Source of the DNA: Nonlabens agnitus
Lineage (GTDB): Bacteria; Bacteroidota; Bacteroidia; Flavobacteriales; Flavobacteriaceae
Length of the DNA: 64,000 nucleotides
Direction of reading: 5' to 3'
Assembly: GCF_002994045.1 (NCBI RefSeq)
Contig: NZ_MQUC01000003.1
Coordinates: 1,278,501 to 1,342,500, forward strand
The position numbers were made by a program, and so were the translations under genes. Positions 5,947 through 14,363 of this stretch are shown one piece after another; within the stretch, counting starts at the first letter, position 1, and the number at the start of each line of letters is the position of its first letter. The notes under the pieces were generated by a model, which was given only the letters and a program-made list of their open reading frames with translations, was not told the DNA's origin and made no database searches.

Positions 5947-8397
5947 CTAATAACAATCCACATCAATATTGCAGCGCACGGCACGGTATTGTTTGATGCT
6001 CTCAAAGCTGCGTTTGACTTTGGCAATGAAGCCTTTTATGGTTTCTGGTGAATGGGTCTTGCCCATTTTGACCAGCACGTGTACGTTGAAAAGATTACGC
6101 ACTCGAGAAACCGGCGGAAACTCTGGTCCCAGCACCTCAACGCCATGTTCAATTTGATTTAGAGCGCCCACAAACCACTCACCTGCCTGCAAAGTGGTAT
6201 TGTAATCCCTATGCTTGAACGTGATCCTGATCAATCGCTGGTATGGCGGATATTTAAACTGGTATCGATCCTGCAACTGCTCCTTGAACATCGTCTTGTA
6301 ATCATAAGTGCTTACCTGCTGCAAAATCATATGGTATGGATTGTAGCTCTGCAATAAAACCGTACCTCGCTTCTCCGTTCTACCTGCGCGACCTGCCACC
6401 TGCGTCAATAATTGGAAACAACGCTCGTGCGATCTGAAGTCTGGGAAATTAAGCATGGCATCTGCATTGAGAACTCCAACCAGGCTCACGTGTCTAAAAT
6501 CAAGTCCTTTCGTAAGCATTTGGGTGCCTACCAAAGCGTCCACTTCCCTATTCTCGACTTGATCGATGAGTTTTTCATAGCTGTATTTTCCTCGCGTGGT
6601 ATCCAGGTCCATCCGCGCGATTTTGCGCTGGGGAAAAATCTCTAGAAATTCGGCTTCTATTTGTTCGGTTCCAAAACCTTTAGTGTCCAGGTCGGTACTG
6701 GAGCAGGCGATGCATTCCTTAGGGATAAAAGTGTGGTAACCGCAGTAATGACATCGCATCTGGCCACGATGCTGGTGCACAGTGAGGCTCACATCACAAT
6801 TGGGACATTGTGGTGCATGGCCACAGGTATTACACTCCATGATGGGTGCAAAACCGCGGCGGTTTTGGAATAGAATGACCTGTTCATCATTTTTAAAGGC
6901 TTGAGTCATGGCCTCAATCAACGTGTCGGAAAAATGTCCGGTCATGCGTTTCTTGCGGTGCTTCTCCTTAATGTCAATCATGTTGATTTCTGGCATCAAC
7001 ACATTGTTATAGCGCTTTTTGAGCTCAACCAATTCAAACTTACCAATAGTCGTATTGTAATAACTTTCTAAGGAAGGCGTGGCGCTACCCAAAAGGATTT
7101 GTGAGCTTTTCATTTTTCCCAACACGATACTGGAATCTCTGGCGTGGTAGCGCGGTGCAGGATCAAATTGCTTGAAACTGGTCTCATGTTCCTCATCCAC
7201 GATGATCAAACCCAGATCTGCAAAGGGCAACAATAAAGCGCTGCGCGCGCCAATGACCACGTAAGGTTCATGGGCATCCAGTACGAGATTCCATACTTCC
7301 TGTCGCTCATTGAGATTGTATTTAGAATGGTACACCAGCACTTGATGTTTGAAGTAATGCTGTAATCTTCCAATAAGTTGAGTGGTCAGAGCGATTTCTG
7401 GCAACAGATACAGACATTGCTTGCCCAGCACTAAATATTCCTCAATGAGTTTGACGTAAATTTCGGTTTTACCGCTGGACGTCACGCCATGCAATAGGCA
7501 AACCTTGTCGTCTTCAAACGCCGTTTTGATCTCATTGTATGCGACTTCTTGAGCATCGTTGAGTTCATATAACTCATGACCCGTTTGCCGGTCCATCAAC
7601 ATACGGCTCACTTCCTGTTCCGTTTCCAACAAAATTTTTTTGTCAATCAAAGATTTCATTACGGCACGAGTAGCTTTGGATCTCGTTTCTAGATCTTTGG
7701 ATTTGACCGGTTTATCACCAGCGCGCATCATGAAAAGTGTCATGAGTACCTCGCGCTGTTTAGGAGCCCGAGTCATAGAGTCCAGTAGTTCTCTTAAAGC
7801 ATCTTCATCCTGAAATTCTGGAGCGAGCGATATGTATTTTTCGGTTTTGGCCCTGTAGGTATTGTAGAGTTCTTCTTGCAGGATGATCAAATGCTTGGAC
7901 AGCATGTTCCTTAAAATAGGCAATACCGTTTTACGATCCAGCAAACTGGCCACCTCGTCCACTTTCATGGCTTTACGATTCTCCAATGCCTCCATGATCA
8001 GGAATTCCTGATCTGTTAATTCATCGTCTTCTACGGTTGTTTCCTCGTTGCGCTGGATAATGGTCTCGCTTTCCAGCAGCAGTGATTTAGGCAAGGCTGC
8101 CTTCATGACTTGACCTACACTACATAGGTAATAGGAAGCGATCCATTCCCAAAATTTGATTTGTCCCTTTTGTAAAATAGGTGCCTCATCAATAACAAAC
8201 TCTATGTCTTTAATGTCGTATGCAACCTCAATATTCTCGCGTACGGCCACGGCGATACCGGTGTAGATCTTTGATTTTCCAAAGGGAACCGCAACGCGCA
8301 TACCTAGCTGAATCATACCAGCCTCTGCAGCCGTGATGCGGTATGAAAAATAGCGCTCCAATGGCAATGGCAGTATAACATCTAGAAAATAGGACAT
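5947..8397 (-). CDS. priA: Primosomal protein N' (replication restart helicase PriA)
   Basis: An 816-residue protein with the full PriA layout: N-terminal 3'-DNA-binding domain (MSYFLDVILPLPLERYFSYR), winged helix, then SF2 helicase core with Walker A GVTSSGKTEIY (about residues 302-312), motif II VDEEH (~399) and LGSATPSLES. The cysteine-rich zinc-binding insert (CNTCGHAPQCPNCD, then CHYCG and CIAC, about 520-565) is complete, followed by GTQMLTKGLDF and the QVAGRAGR motif. PriA recognises stalled forks and loads the replicative helicase. A terminator-like hairpin (8404-8429) with its T-run abuts the ATG on this strand, so the promoter must lie very close or the gene depends on read-through. 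Confidence 0.97.
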   Translation of the reverse strand: MSYFLDVILPLPLERYFSYRITAAEAGMIQLGMRVAVPFGKSKIYTGIAVAVRENIEVAYDIKDIEFVIDEAPILQKGQIKFWEWIASYYLCSVGQVMKAALPKSLLLESETIIQRNEETTVEDDELTDQEFLIMEALENRKAMKVDEVASLLDRKTVLPILRNMLSKHLIILQEELYNTYRAKTEKYISLAPEFQDEDALRELLDSMTRAPKQREVLMTLFMMRAGDKPVKSKDLETRSKATRAVMKSLIDKKILLETEQEVSRMLMDRQTGHELYELNDAQEVAYNEIKTAFEDDKVCLLHGVTSSGKTEIYVKLIEEYLVLGKQCLYLLPEIALTTQLIGRLQHYFKHQVLVYHSKYNLNERQEVWNLVLDAHEPYVVIGARSALLLPFADLGLIIVDEEHETSFKQFDPAPRYHARDSSIVLGKMKSSQILLGSATPSLESYYNTTIGKFELVELKKRYNNVLMPEINMIDIKEKHRKKRMTGHFSDTLIEAMTQAFKNDEQVILFQNRRGFAPIMECNTCGHAPQCPNCDVSLTVHQHRGQMRCHYCGYHTFIPKECIACSSTDLDTKGFGTEQIEAEFLEIFPQRKIARMDLDTTRGKYSYEKLIDQVENREVDALVGTQMLTKGLDFRHVSLVGVLNADAMLNFPDFRSHERCFQLLTQVAGRAGRTEKRGTVLLQSYNPYHMILQQVSTYDYKTMFKEQLQDRYQFKYPPYQRLIRITFKHRDYNTTLQAGEWFVGALNQIEHGVEVLGPEFPPVSRVRNLFNVHVLVKMGKTHSPETIKGFIAKVKRSFESIKQYRAVRCNIDVDCY

Positions 8398-8429
8398 AAA
8401 AAAAATCGGTTATGTAAAAATAACCGATT
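8398..8429 (-). terminator. Terminator of the DUF2147 gene, abutting the priA start
   Basis: A 10-bp stem (AATCGGTTAT / ATAACCGATT) is followed on the minus strand by a run of T that ends right at the priA ATG. It lies about 43 bases past the DUF2147 stop codon. The unusual closeness to priA may also affect translation of that gene. Confidence 0.75.
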
Positions 8430-8472
8430 CCCTTTTTGTGCGCTTGCTGTGGTGCGCTATTTTATGAATAAC

Positions 8473-8898
8473 TTATAGACGTTCCCAGGTTTGGGTCCTG
8501 TACAAAAACAAGATATAACCGCGTACCATCAACAAGTCTGGATTATCTTCATTGAGCCAGATTTTACAGTCATATTCTTTGCCGTTTTCTGGATCGATAA
8601 TGGTGCCATCCTTATACATTTTACCCTTTTTTTTCAGGTCCTTCATGATGACCATACCTTCAATGGGTTGATCTTTTAGGGCTCCTTCACAGGCAATACA
8701 TTTAGGATTAGGTGGCGCGTCTTTGGAGAGTACCTTCAATACTTTACCGTAATAGGAATCACCTTTTTTGTACACCTGGACATGAGATTTTACTTCTCCA
8801 GATTCATCATCAATGGTTTTCCATGTTCCAGTGACGTCTTGGGAGTTCGCTTTCGCGAAAGCGAAAAAACACAACAGCACCAACACTACATATTTCAT
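8473..8898 (-). CDS. DUF2147 family exported protein
   Basis: A 141-residue secreted or periplasmic protein. The body matches DUF2147 (DVTGTWKTIDDESGEVKSHV, KVLSKDAPPNPKC, MYKDGTIIDPENGKEYDCKI, LMVRGYILFLYRTQTW); the biochemical role of the family is not known. The start MKYVV at 8898 is chosen over an upstream in-frame ATG because it gives a standard signal peptide. The end of the signal peptide, FAFAKANSQ, is encoded by a copy of the dispersed palindrome (core 8848-8863), and AKA-N or NSQ-D is the likely cleavage region. Flanked by hairpins on both sides, so probably transcribed alone. Confidence 0.85.
   Translation of the reverse strand: MKYVVLVLLCFFAFAKANSQDVTGTWKTIDDESGEVKSHVQVYKKGDSYYGKVLKVLSKDAPPNPKCIACEGALKDQPIEGMVIMKDLKKKGKMYKDGTIIDPENGKEYDCKIWLNEDNPDLLMVRGYILFLYRTQTWERL
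8846..8865. repeat. Dispersed palindrome inside a signal-peptide coding region
   Basis: Perfect 20-bp copy TTCGCTTTCGCGAAAGCGAA. On the minus strand it is read as F-A-F-A-K-A at the end of the signal peptide of the DUF2147 gene. Confidence 0.95.
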
Positions 8899-8912
8899 AA
8901 TCTGTGTATTAT

Positions 8913-8940
8913 AAAGCCCATGAAATCTCACGGGCTTTTA
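8913..8940 (-). terminator. Hairpin terminator after the chalcone-isomerase-like gene
   Basis: Stem AAAGCCC / GGGCTTT, extended by pairs toward the loop, lies 22 bases past the stop codon of the preceding minus-strand gene. The T-run on this strand is short, so efficiency is uncertain. Confidence 0.5.
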
Positions 8941-8961
8941 ATTAATTCAACAGGTTTGAGA

Positions 8962-9525
8962 TTAAAGTCCCAACATTCCTTTTTTCAAATCTTTGTCTGC
9001 CGGCTTGTTACCCAACCAGATCCCAAAAAGTCCTGTAGCAAAATCCTTTCCTTCAATAGTTCCCAATAGCTTACCGTTCTTGTGAGCCATAGTTCCTTTT
9101 CCTGGCACATATGAGATCTGGAATTCGTTTCCATTGACAATCTCTTCATTAAAGAATCCAATGAACTTATCGATTTTAGGTTGTAGTTTTTTACGCTCTG
9201 CACTCGATACGCTGTCTTCAAAACCTTCTGTAATGGCCTCAACCATATTCTCTTGTGTTACCAGTTTACTGACGATGTCAAGTGTGATCGCCATAGGCTG
9301 ATCAGAGCTTAACAATGCCGCACCATTAGTAGTTTTTGCTGTAGTGTACAAGCCACCTACATAAAGATCAAAAACAAACTTCTCACGCAATCCAGCGCCA
9401 TTAAGAATAAGTTCCTTACCGTCCACGGTCAGGCTTTTTTCTACAGTAACGCCTTCTACGGTCATTTGTGCAGATGCTGTATAGGTACCAAGAGCGGCAA
9501 CAGCGATTAAGAGTAATTTTTTCAT
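8962..9525 (-). CDS. Chalcone-isomerase-like domain exported protein
   Basis: A 187-residue protein with a clear signal peptide (MKKLLLIAVAALGTYTASAQ) and the chalcone-isomerase-like fold: VEKSLTVDGKELILNGAGLR, FVFDLYVGGLYT, then the second half with VPGKGTMAHKNGKLLGTIEG and FATGLFGIWLGNKPADKDLK. Bacterial members are periplasmic, lack plant chalcone isomerase activity and are thought to bind fatty acids or similar lipids; that role is family knowledge and not shown here. Likely transcribed alone: hairpin downstream, 35-base gap to the BrkB gene upstream. Confidence 0.85.
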   Translation of the reverse strand: MKKLLLIAVAALGTYTASAQMTVEGVTVEKSLTVDGKELILNGAGLREKFVFDLYVGGLYTTAKTTNGAALLSSDQPMAITLDIVSKLVTQENMVEAITEGFEDSVSSAERKKLQPKIDKFIGFFNEEIVNGNEFQISYVPGKGTMAHKNGKLLGTIEGKDFATGLFGIWLGNKPADKDLKKGMLGL

Positions 9526-9560
9526 ATTAGTAGTTATTAGATTGTTTAAATATAGTATTC

Positions 9561-10487
9561 CTATTTCAAATTCCGTGCCTTTAATGATCTGATAGACGCA
9601 TTAAGCTCATAACCCAATAGCAAAATGTTGGCTGCAAGCCATATATAGATCATTAAAATTAGTAGTGCACCTATGGAACCATAGATCTCGTTATAGGAAG
9701 CAAAATTGTCTATATAAATCCCGTAGAGGTATGATGTAATTAAAATAAGCACCGTGGTTACTACAGAGCCTATAGAGAAGAATCTGGTTTGCCTTCCTTC
9801 TTTGGTACCTGTGTAATACAGCGTACTCACAAATAGATAGAGCATGATGATAATCGCGATGTAACGCAGTATGATCAACCAGATCTCTGTAGAGCTTTGC
9901 GTCATAAAATCTTCTGCTCTTAAAGAATCAATCCAGTATTCAACCACACCAAACATGGCAATGGAAATCAATAAAAAAAGACTGAGCATCAATGACACTC
10001 CAACCGCCACAAAATATTGCCTGAACATGTTGCGATTAAACGATGAATGATACGAACGCTCAAAGCCGTCAAAAATCGCATTAACGCCATTGCTCATAAA
10101 AAATAAGGACGTGATAAAAGCAATCGTTAATAAGCCTGTATTCTCCTGTAATGCAATTTCCTTAAATATCGTATCAAAAGAACCAGCGGCCTGTGCCGGT
10201 AGCAACCCATTGACAAACTCTAAAAAATCTACCTGGAAATTATCTACCGGTACAAAAGGAATAAGATTAAGCATGAACAGTATGAACGGGAAAATCGCCA
10301 TGAAAAAACTATAGCTTATCGCACTGGCGCGCAATGTAAAAGCACCTTGAACAATTCCAACACTATAGGTTTCCCAAAGATCATAAACGGTCATCCCTTC
10401 AAAACCTGGCAATCGTGCCCTGCTGGAAACCGCGACGAACCAAGAAATGACCGGTATGCGATCCAATATTGCCTTAAGCCTACTCAT
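9561..10487 (-). CDS. YihY/BrkB family inner-membrane protein
   Basis: A 308-residue integral membrane protein with about six hydrophobic helices and the BrkB/YihY signatures RASAISYSFFMAIFPFILFM, NAIFDGFERSYH and the C-terminal GALLILMIYIWLAANILLLG. The family was once called RNase BN in error; its transport function is still unsettled. The start overlaps the end of nadC by 8 bases (ATG at 10485-10487 lies inside the nadC end), so the two are translationally coupled in one operon, an arrangement common in flavobacteria. Confidence 0.92.
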   Translation of the reverse strand: MSRLKAILDRIPVISWFVAVSSRARLPGFEGMTVYDLWETYSVGIVQGAFTLRASAISYSFFMAIFPFILFMLNLIPFVPVDNFQVDFLEFVNGLLPAQAAGSFDTIFKEIALQENTGLLTIAFITSLFFMSNGVNAIFDGFERSYHSSFNRNMFRQYFVAVGVSLMLSLFLLISIAMFGVVEYWIDSLRAEDFMTQSSTEIWLIILRYIAIIIMLYLFVSTLYYTGTKEGRQTRFFSIGSVVTTVLILITSYLYGIYIDNFASYNEIYGSIGALLILMIYIWLAANILLLGYELNASIRSLKARNLK

Positions 10488-11349
10488 GCATGGCTTTCAA
10501 ACTAAGATCCATGTTGTAAACGCTATGAGTAAGCGCACCGCTGGAGACGTAATCCACACCACATTCCGCGTACTGTCGTACCGTGTCCAGAGTAATGCCG
10601 CCACTACTTTCAGTCAGGCATTGATCGCCTATCAATTCTACCGCTTTTCTAGTGTCTTCGTAATTAAAATTATCAATCAGGATGCGGTAAACCTTATCGG
10701 CCGAGGTTAGAATCTCTTTGATTTCTTCCAGATTTCTTGCCTCTACAATGATCTTTAAATCCCTGTTGGTTTCTTGAAGGTAGTCCGTCGTTTTTTCAAT
10801 AGCTTTTGTAATGCCACCTGCAAAATCAATATGGTTGTCCTTGAGCATGATCATGTCATAAAGACCAGACCTATGGTTAACGCCGCCACCGGTATGAACT
10901 GCCCATTTTTCCAATAATCGTATTCCTGGTGTGGTCTTGCGCGTGTCTAATATCTTGGTTTTGGTACCTTCCAACCGGTCAACAAATTGCCGAGTTTTGG
11001 TCGCGATCGCACTCATGCGCTGCATGCTGTTAAGTGCGAGACGTTCGGCCGTGAGAATGGATCTGGAAGAACCGCTCACATAAAACACTTCGTCGCCATA
11101 AACCACGCGATCACCGTCCTTTTTCAATTCTTCTATTTTTAATGTAGGATCGACTTTGTGGAATATCGCTTTCGCGAAAGCGATACCAGCAATCACTCCT
11201 TCATCCTTTACCAGCAGTCGTGCCTTACCACTGGCACTGCGTGGAATGCAAGCCAGGCTGCTATGGTCGCCATCACCTACATCTTCTCGCAAGGCATTGG
11301 TGATGATGCGGTCAACTTCTTCTTCAAATGCAGCTCCATGGTACTTCAT
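10480..11349 (-). CDS. nadC: Nicotinate-nucleotide pyrophosphorylase (carboxylating)
   Basis: Quinolinate phosphoribosyltransferase: converts quinolinate and PRPP to nicotinate mononucleotide, CO2 and pyrophosphate in NAD synthesis. Motifs are all present: REDVGDGDHSS near the N-terminus, LDTRKTTPGIRLLEKWAV, GGGVNHRSGLYDMIMLKDNH, IIVEARN, ILIDNF and ESSGGI. The ATG at 11349 is preferred to an upstream TTG because the family begins near here; length about 289 residues fits. A palindrome copy at 11167-11182 encodes AFAKA within GVIAGIAFAKAIF, where relatives usually have a similar GVxFAKxIF stretch, so it replaces residues without adding length. Overlaps the BrkB gene downstream. Confidence 0.96.
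   Translation of the reverse strand: MKYHGAAFEEEVDRIITNALREDVGDGDHSSLACIPRSASGKARLLVKDEGVIAGIAFAKAIFHKVDPTLKIEELKKDGDRVVYGDEVFYVSGSSRSILTAERLALNSMQRMSAIATKTRQFVDRLEGTKTKILDTRKTTPGIRLLEKWAVHTGGGVNHRSGLYDMIMLKDNHIDFAGGITKAIEKTTDYLQETNRDLKIIVEARNLEEIKEILTSADKVYRILIDNFNYEDTRKAVELIGDQCLTESSGGITLDTVRQYAECGVDYVSSGALTHSVYNMDLSLKAMHE
11167..11182. repeat. Dispersed palindrome inside nadC
   Basis: Perfect 16-bp core CGCTTTCGCGAAAGCG, flanked by TAT and ATA so that the palindrome extends to 22 bp. Encodes AFAKA in the nadC frame. Confidence 0.95.
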
Positions 11350-11420
11350 AATAGTGGTCAAATTCTCGTTTCTCAAAAGTAAGATTCTGCAGGCAATCTT
11401 ATGAAAATGAATAAAGATTT

Positions 11421-11428
11421 TACCTTTG
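11421..11428 (+). promoter_or_regulatory. Bacteroidota -7 promoter element of rlmH
   Basis: TACCTTTG matches TAnnTTTG and ends only four bases before the rlmH ATG at 11433. Transcription from it would begin at or next to the start codon, so the mRNA is probably leaderless or nearly so. No clear -33 element is seen. Confidence 0.5.
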
Positions 11429-11432
11429 GCGC

Positions 11433-11906
11433 ATGAAGATAACTCTACTGGCGGTAGGTAAAACCGATGATAGCCGTATCGCAGACCTTACAGATATGTA
11501 CGTGGAACGGCTCAAGCATTACATCAATTTTGAGCTGGAAATCATTCCGGACCTCAAAAAAACGAAGAACCTAAGCATCGACCAGCAAAAGGTCAAAGAA
11601 GGAGAGCTTTTACTCAACCAATTGCAAACCAGTGATTTTGTGACCTTACTGGACGAAAAGGGAAAAAGCCTTTCCAGCCAGCAATTTGCGCAATTGATCA
11701 ATAAACGAAGTCTTTCTGGAATGAAACGACTGGTTTATGTGATAGGTGGACCCTACGGATTCTCTGATGCGGTTTACGCTCGAGCCAATTCAAAATTATC
11801 TTTAAGCGCCATGACCTTTTCCCACCAGATGGTAAGACTCTTTGCCACAGAACAGATTTATCGCGCGTTTACTATTCTGAAAAACGAGCCTTATCATCAT
11901 GAGTAA
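11433..11906 (+). CDS. rlmH: 23S rRNA (pseudouridine-1915-N3)-methyltransferase RlmH
   Basis: A 157-residue SPOUT methyltransferase of normal length. It methylates pseudouridine 1915 in helix 69 of 23S rRNA on assembled ribosomes. Diagnostic features: MKITLLAVGKT start, LLDEKGKSLSSQQFA, the SAM-binding knot VIGGPYGFSDAV, LSLSAMTFSHQMVRL and the C-terminal EQIYRAFTILKNEPYHHE. Divergent from nadC with an 83-base gap that holds a TAnnTTTG element right in front of the ATG. Confidence 0.97.
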   Translation: MKITLLAVGKTDDSRIADLTDMYVERLKHYINFELEIIPDLKKTKNLSIDQQKVKEGELLLNQLQTSDFVTLLDEKGKSLSSQQFAQLINKRSLSGMKRLVYVIGGPYGFSDAVYARANSKLSLSAMTFSHQMVRLFATEQIYRAFTILKNEPYHHE

Positions 11907-11951
11907 TGAATTTGAAGGTGTCTATTATTGATTCTATTTGTGATGAACCAT

Positions 11952-11959
11952 TACCTTTG
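11952..11959 (+). promoter_or_regulatory. Bacteroidota promoter of udk
   Basis: TACCTTTG fits the TAnnTTTG -7 element, with a TTG about 21 bases upstream (11928-11930) as candidate -33 element and 18 bases to the udk ATG. Confidence 0.5.
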
Positions 11960-11977
11960 CAGTACTAAAATCTAATT

Positions 11978-12586
11978 ATGCTTATCATAGGTATTGCAGG
12001 CGGTACTGGGTCTGGTAAAACCACAGTTGTGGGTCAGGTAGCCCATCAATATCCAGATACTGACGTTACTGTCATCTCTCAAGATTCCTACTATAAAGAC
12101 ACGAGCCACCTTACCTATGAGGAACGTGTGAAAATTAATTTTGATCACCCTAATTCCATAGACTTTGCGCTTTTGAAGGAACATTTGATCGAGTTGCGCA
12201 AGGGAAATAGTATTGAGCAACCGGTTTATTCTTTTGTAGAACACAACCGCACTAAAGAAACGGTCGTGACAGAGCCTAGCAATGTCATTATTGTGGAAGG
12301 AATCCTTATTCTGACACTGCCGGAAATTCGAGAGCTTTTTGACATCAAGGTTTACATTGATTGCGATAGCGATGAGCGTCTTATACGCAGATTGAAACGC
12401 GATATCACAGACCGTGGTCGTGACATCAACGAGGTACTTGATCGCTATCAAAACACGCTCAAGCCTATGCACCAGCAATTTATAGAGCCTACTAAAGCCT
12501 ATGCTGATGTCATCATACCTACCAATAGACTTAATGAAGTTGGTGTTAAGATCTTGCGCTCTATTCTGGATCAAAAGTTGGCTTAA
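11978..12586 (+). CDS. udk: Uridine kinase
   Basis: A 202-residue P-loop kinase phosphorylating uridine and cytidine in pyrimidine salvage. Walker A GIAGGTGSGKTT lies at residues 5-16; further family motifs are SQDSYYKD, NFDHPNSIDF, IVEGILIL and the lid RRLKRDITDRGRD. Length and start agree with the family. First gene of a tight + strand run: the DivIC-like gene starts 17 bases on and mutA follows with overlap. A near-full-length antisense reading frame is a shadow of this gene. Confidence 0.96.
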   Translation: MLIIGIAGGTGSGKTTVVGQVAHQYPDTDVTVISQDSYYKDTSHLTYEERVKINFDHPNSIDFALLKEHLIELRKGNSIEQPVYSFVEHNRTKETVVTEPSNVIIVEGILILTLPEIRELFDIKVYIDCDSDERLIRRLKRDITDRGRDINEVLDRYQNTLKPMHQQFIEPTKAYADVIIPTNRLNEVGVKILRSILDQKLA

Positions 12587-12603
12587 ATTGGTATCTTGAC
12601 TTT

Positions 12604-12921
12604 ATGAAATGGAAAGAGATCAAAAGCAAATGGTATTTTAATAAATACTTCATTATCACAATTCTATTTGCGATTTGGATTCTGTTTCTGGATGACAGCG
12701 CATGGCTTACTGCACACAGAGCGCTGGACCAGCAAATTGCCGACAAGGAACAAACAGCAGATTTCTATATGCGAGGCATCGCTGCAGACAAAGCGCGTAT
12801 CCAGCAGTTGGAAGACAGTGCTGGGATAGAGAAATTTGGACGTGAGCGATATTTAATGAAGAAGGAAAATGAAGAAGTGTATATTATAGAGTATGCAGAT
12901 TCCGTAAAAAACGAAGATTGA
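12604..12921 (+). CDS. DivIC/FtsB-like septum formation initiator
   Basis: A 105-residue bitopic protein: short cytoplasmic N-terminus (MKWKEIKSKWYFNKY), one membrane helix (about residues 17-35), then a periplasmic coiled coil (ALDQQIADKEQTADFYMRGI, KARIQQLED) and the conserved end KFGRERYLMKKENEEVYII. This is the FtsB/DivIC pattern; such proteins link division-site assembly to septal peptidoglycan synthesis. Its stop codon overlaps the mutA start by one base, so expression is coupled to the mutase operon. Confidence 0.9.
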   Translation: MKWKEIKSKWYFNKYFIITILFAIWILFLDDSAWLTAHRALDQQIADKEQTADFYMRGIAADKARIQQLEDSAGIEKFGRERYLMKKENEEVYIIEYADSVKNED

Positions 12922-14363
12922 TGAAGAAGCGATTACTTGATGACTTTACACCAGTTTCTGAGGCCGCATGGAAACAAAAGATTCAAATGGATCTCAAGGG
13001 CGCCGATTATAACCAGACATTGGTCACGCCTACTCCAGACGGCATCAATATCAAACCTATTTACCACAGCGACAGTGCCGTAAACATTGATACTCCTAGT
13101 CGAGGTACCCAGAACAATGATTGGTACATTTCTCAAAAGATTTACTGCGGCAATGCACGAGCAGCAAACAAAAAAGCGCTCAACGTATTATCTCGAGGAG
13201 CTGAAGGTGTTTTATTAGACATTCCTAATCCAGATATTGATCTCGAGGTTTTATTAAAAGACTTACCAGAGGTTGGTTTACAAGTACATCCTCGATTTTT
13301 AGATCTTGATTTTTTAAAGAAACTTCATGGATTTAAACCTAAAGCCTATGTGCATCTGGATATCATACACCAGCTGGCTGCTACTGGGAACTGGTTTATA
13401 AATCAAAAATCAGATCGTACTCACTATGCCAATTTCCTGAAATCCTTTCAAGGTTATTTTTCAAATATTACGGTAAATACGAGCACCTATCAACAAGCTG
13501 GTGCGACAGTTACCCAAGAACTCGCCTATTTTGCAGCGCACCTTAATGAATACCTCAATCATTATTGCGATAACACTAAGGAACACGATAAGGATATTTA
13601 CGACGCTTTCCTGCCTGACCGGCAGGCTGGCGCGAAAGCGGAAATGGTTACTGAGCGGAGTCGAAGTAAACGTATCAACATTGACACCACCATAGGTTCC
13701 AACTATTTTATGGAGATCGCAAAGTACAGAGCCTATCGCATATTGACCAAAACATTAGGTAACGCCTACGGCATAAAAGACCTAGGGTGTTACATCACAG
13801 CAACGCCCAGTTTGCGCAACAAATCACTGCTGGATTACAATGTCAATCTACTGCGCACCACCACAGAATGCATGAGCGCGGTTTTGGGTGGCGCAGATAC
13901 GGTCCACAATCTAGCATATGACGCTTTTTTCAATAAGGAAAATGAATTTGGCGACCGCATCGCTCGCAATCAATTATTGATTCTTAAAGAAGAAGCTTAT
14001 CTAAACAAAGTTGCTAACGCTGCAGATGGCACTTACTACATCAACGCATTGACTAAGGAGTTGACCGAAAAAGCGCTGGAAATCTTCAAGAGCATTGAAA
14101 AAGCTGGCGGATTTGTCCAATCGCTTTTTGAAGGAACGATACAACGCAAAGTCAAGGAAAGTGATACGGCAGAGCGTGATCGACTTAAAAAAGGAGAAAA
14201 AACACTCGTAGGCGTCAACAAATTCCCGAATGCAGAAGCACCACTTCAAAAAGAATACGAGATCCTTCCTTTTCAAAAAATAGAGCCTCGCAAGACCTTG
14301 ATACAACCTATTCTTTTCAAGCGACTTGCAGAAGATGTAGAAATAGAACAAATGCCGAAATGA
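12921..14363 (+). CDS. mutA: Methylmalonyl-CoA mutase, small subunit
   Basis: A 480-residue mutase subunit related to MutB but without the B12-binding domain, as in heterodimeric flavobacterial enzymes: FTPVSEAAWKQKIQMDLKGA, SNYFMEIAKYRAYRI, LLRTTTECMSAVLGGADTVH. With MutB it interconverts methylmalonyl-CoA and succinyl-CoA. Oddity: at 13604-13667 the gene holds a stack of repeats, a palindrome copy split by a 21-bp palindrome and then an 18-bp repeat (ACTGAGCGGAGTCGAAGT), which add residues such as AFLPDRQAGAKAEM and TERSRSK to a surface-like region just before the conserved core strand. The frame is kept. ATG 12921 overlaps the upstream stop; the end overlaps the next gene by ATGA. Confidence 0.92.
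   Translation: MKKRLLDDFTPVSEAAWKQKIQMDLKGADYNQTLVTPTPDGINIKPIYHSDSAVNIDTPSRGTQNNDWYISQKIYCGNARAANKKALNVLSRGAEGVLLDIPNPDIDLEVLLKDLPEVGLQVHPRFLDLDFLKKLHGFKPKAYVHLDIIHQLAATGNWFINQKSDRTHYANFLKSFQGYFSNITVNTSTYQQAGATVTQELAYFAAHLNEYLNHYCDNTKEHDKDIYDAFLPDRQAGAKAEMVTERSRSKRINIDTTIGSNYFMEIAKYRAYRILTKTLGNAYGIKDLGCYITATPSLRNKSLLDYNVNLLRTTTECMSAVLGGADTVHNLAYDAFFNKENEFGDRIARNQLLILKEEAYLNKVANAADGTYYINALTKELTEKALEIFKSIEKAGGFVQSLFEGTIQRKVKESDTAERDRLKKGEKTLVGVNKFPNAEAPLQKEYEILPFQKIEPRKTLIQPILFKRLAEDVEIEQMPK
13604..13667. repeat. Stacked repeats inside mutA (nested palindrome plus 18-bp repeat)
   Basis: 13604-13640 is the dispersed palindrome (CGCTTT ... CGCGAAAGCG) with a 21-bp palindromic insert at 13610-13630, the same junctions as at 5894-5934. 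Nine bases on, 13650-13667 reads ACTGAGCGGAGTCGAAGT, a sequence known to recur in flavobacterial genomes. Total coding length stays a multiple of three. Confidence 0.85.

Noticed and set aside
5763..5996. Plus-strand reading frame through the composite palindrome, giving SRLPAGQAGKR
   Set aside because: It overlaps the lipoprotein gene and the end of priA in other frames; the peptide is a by-product of the repeat.
11972..12574. 200-codon antisense reading frame across udk
   Set aside because: udk is a clear, complete gene on the other strand; the antisense protein has no recognisable pattern and is a codon-bias shadow.
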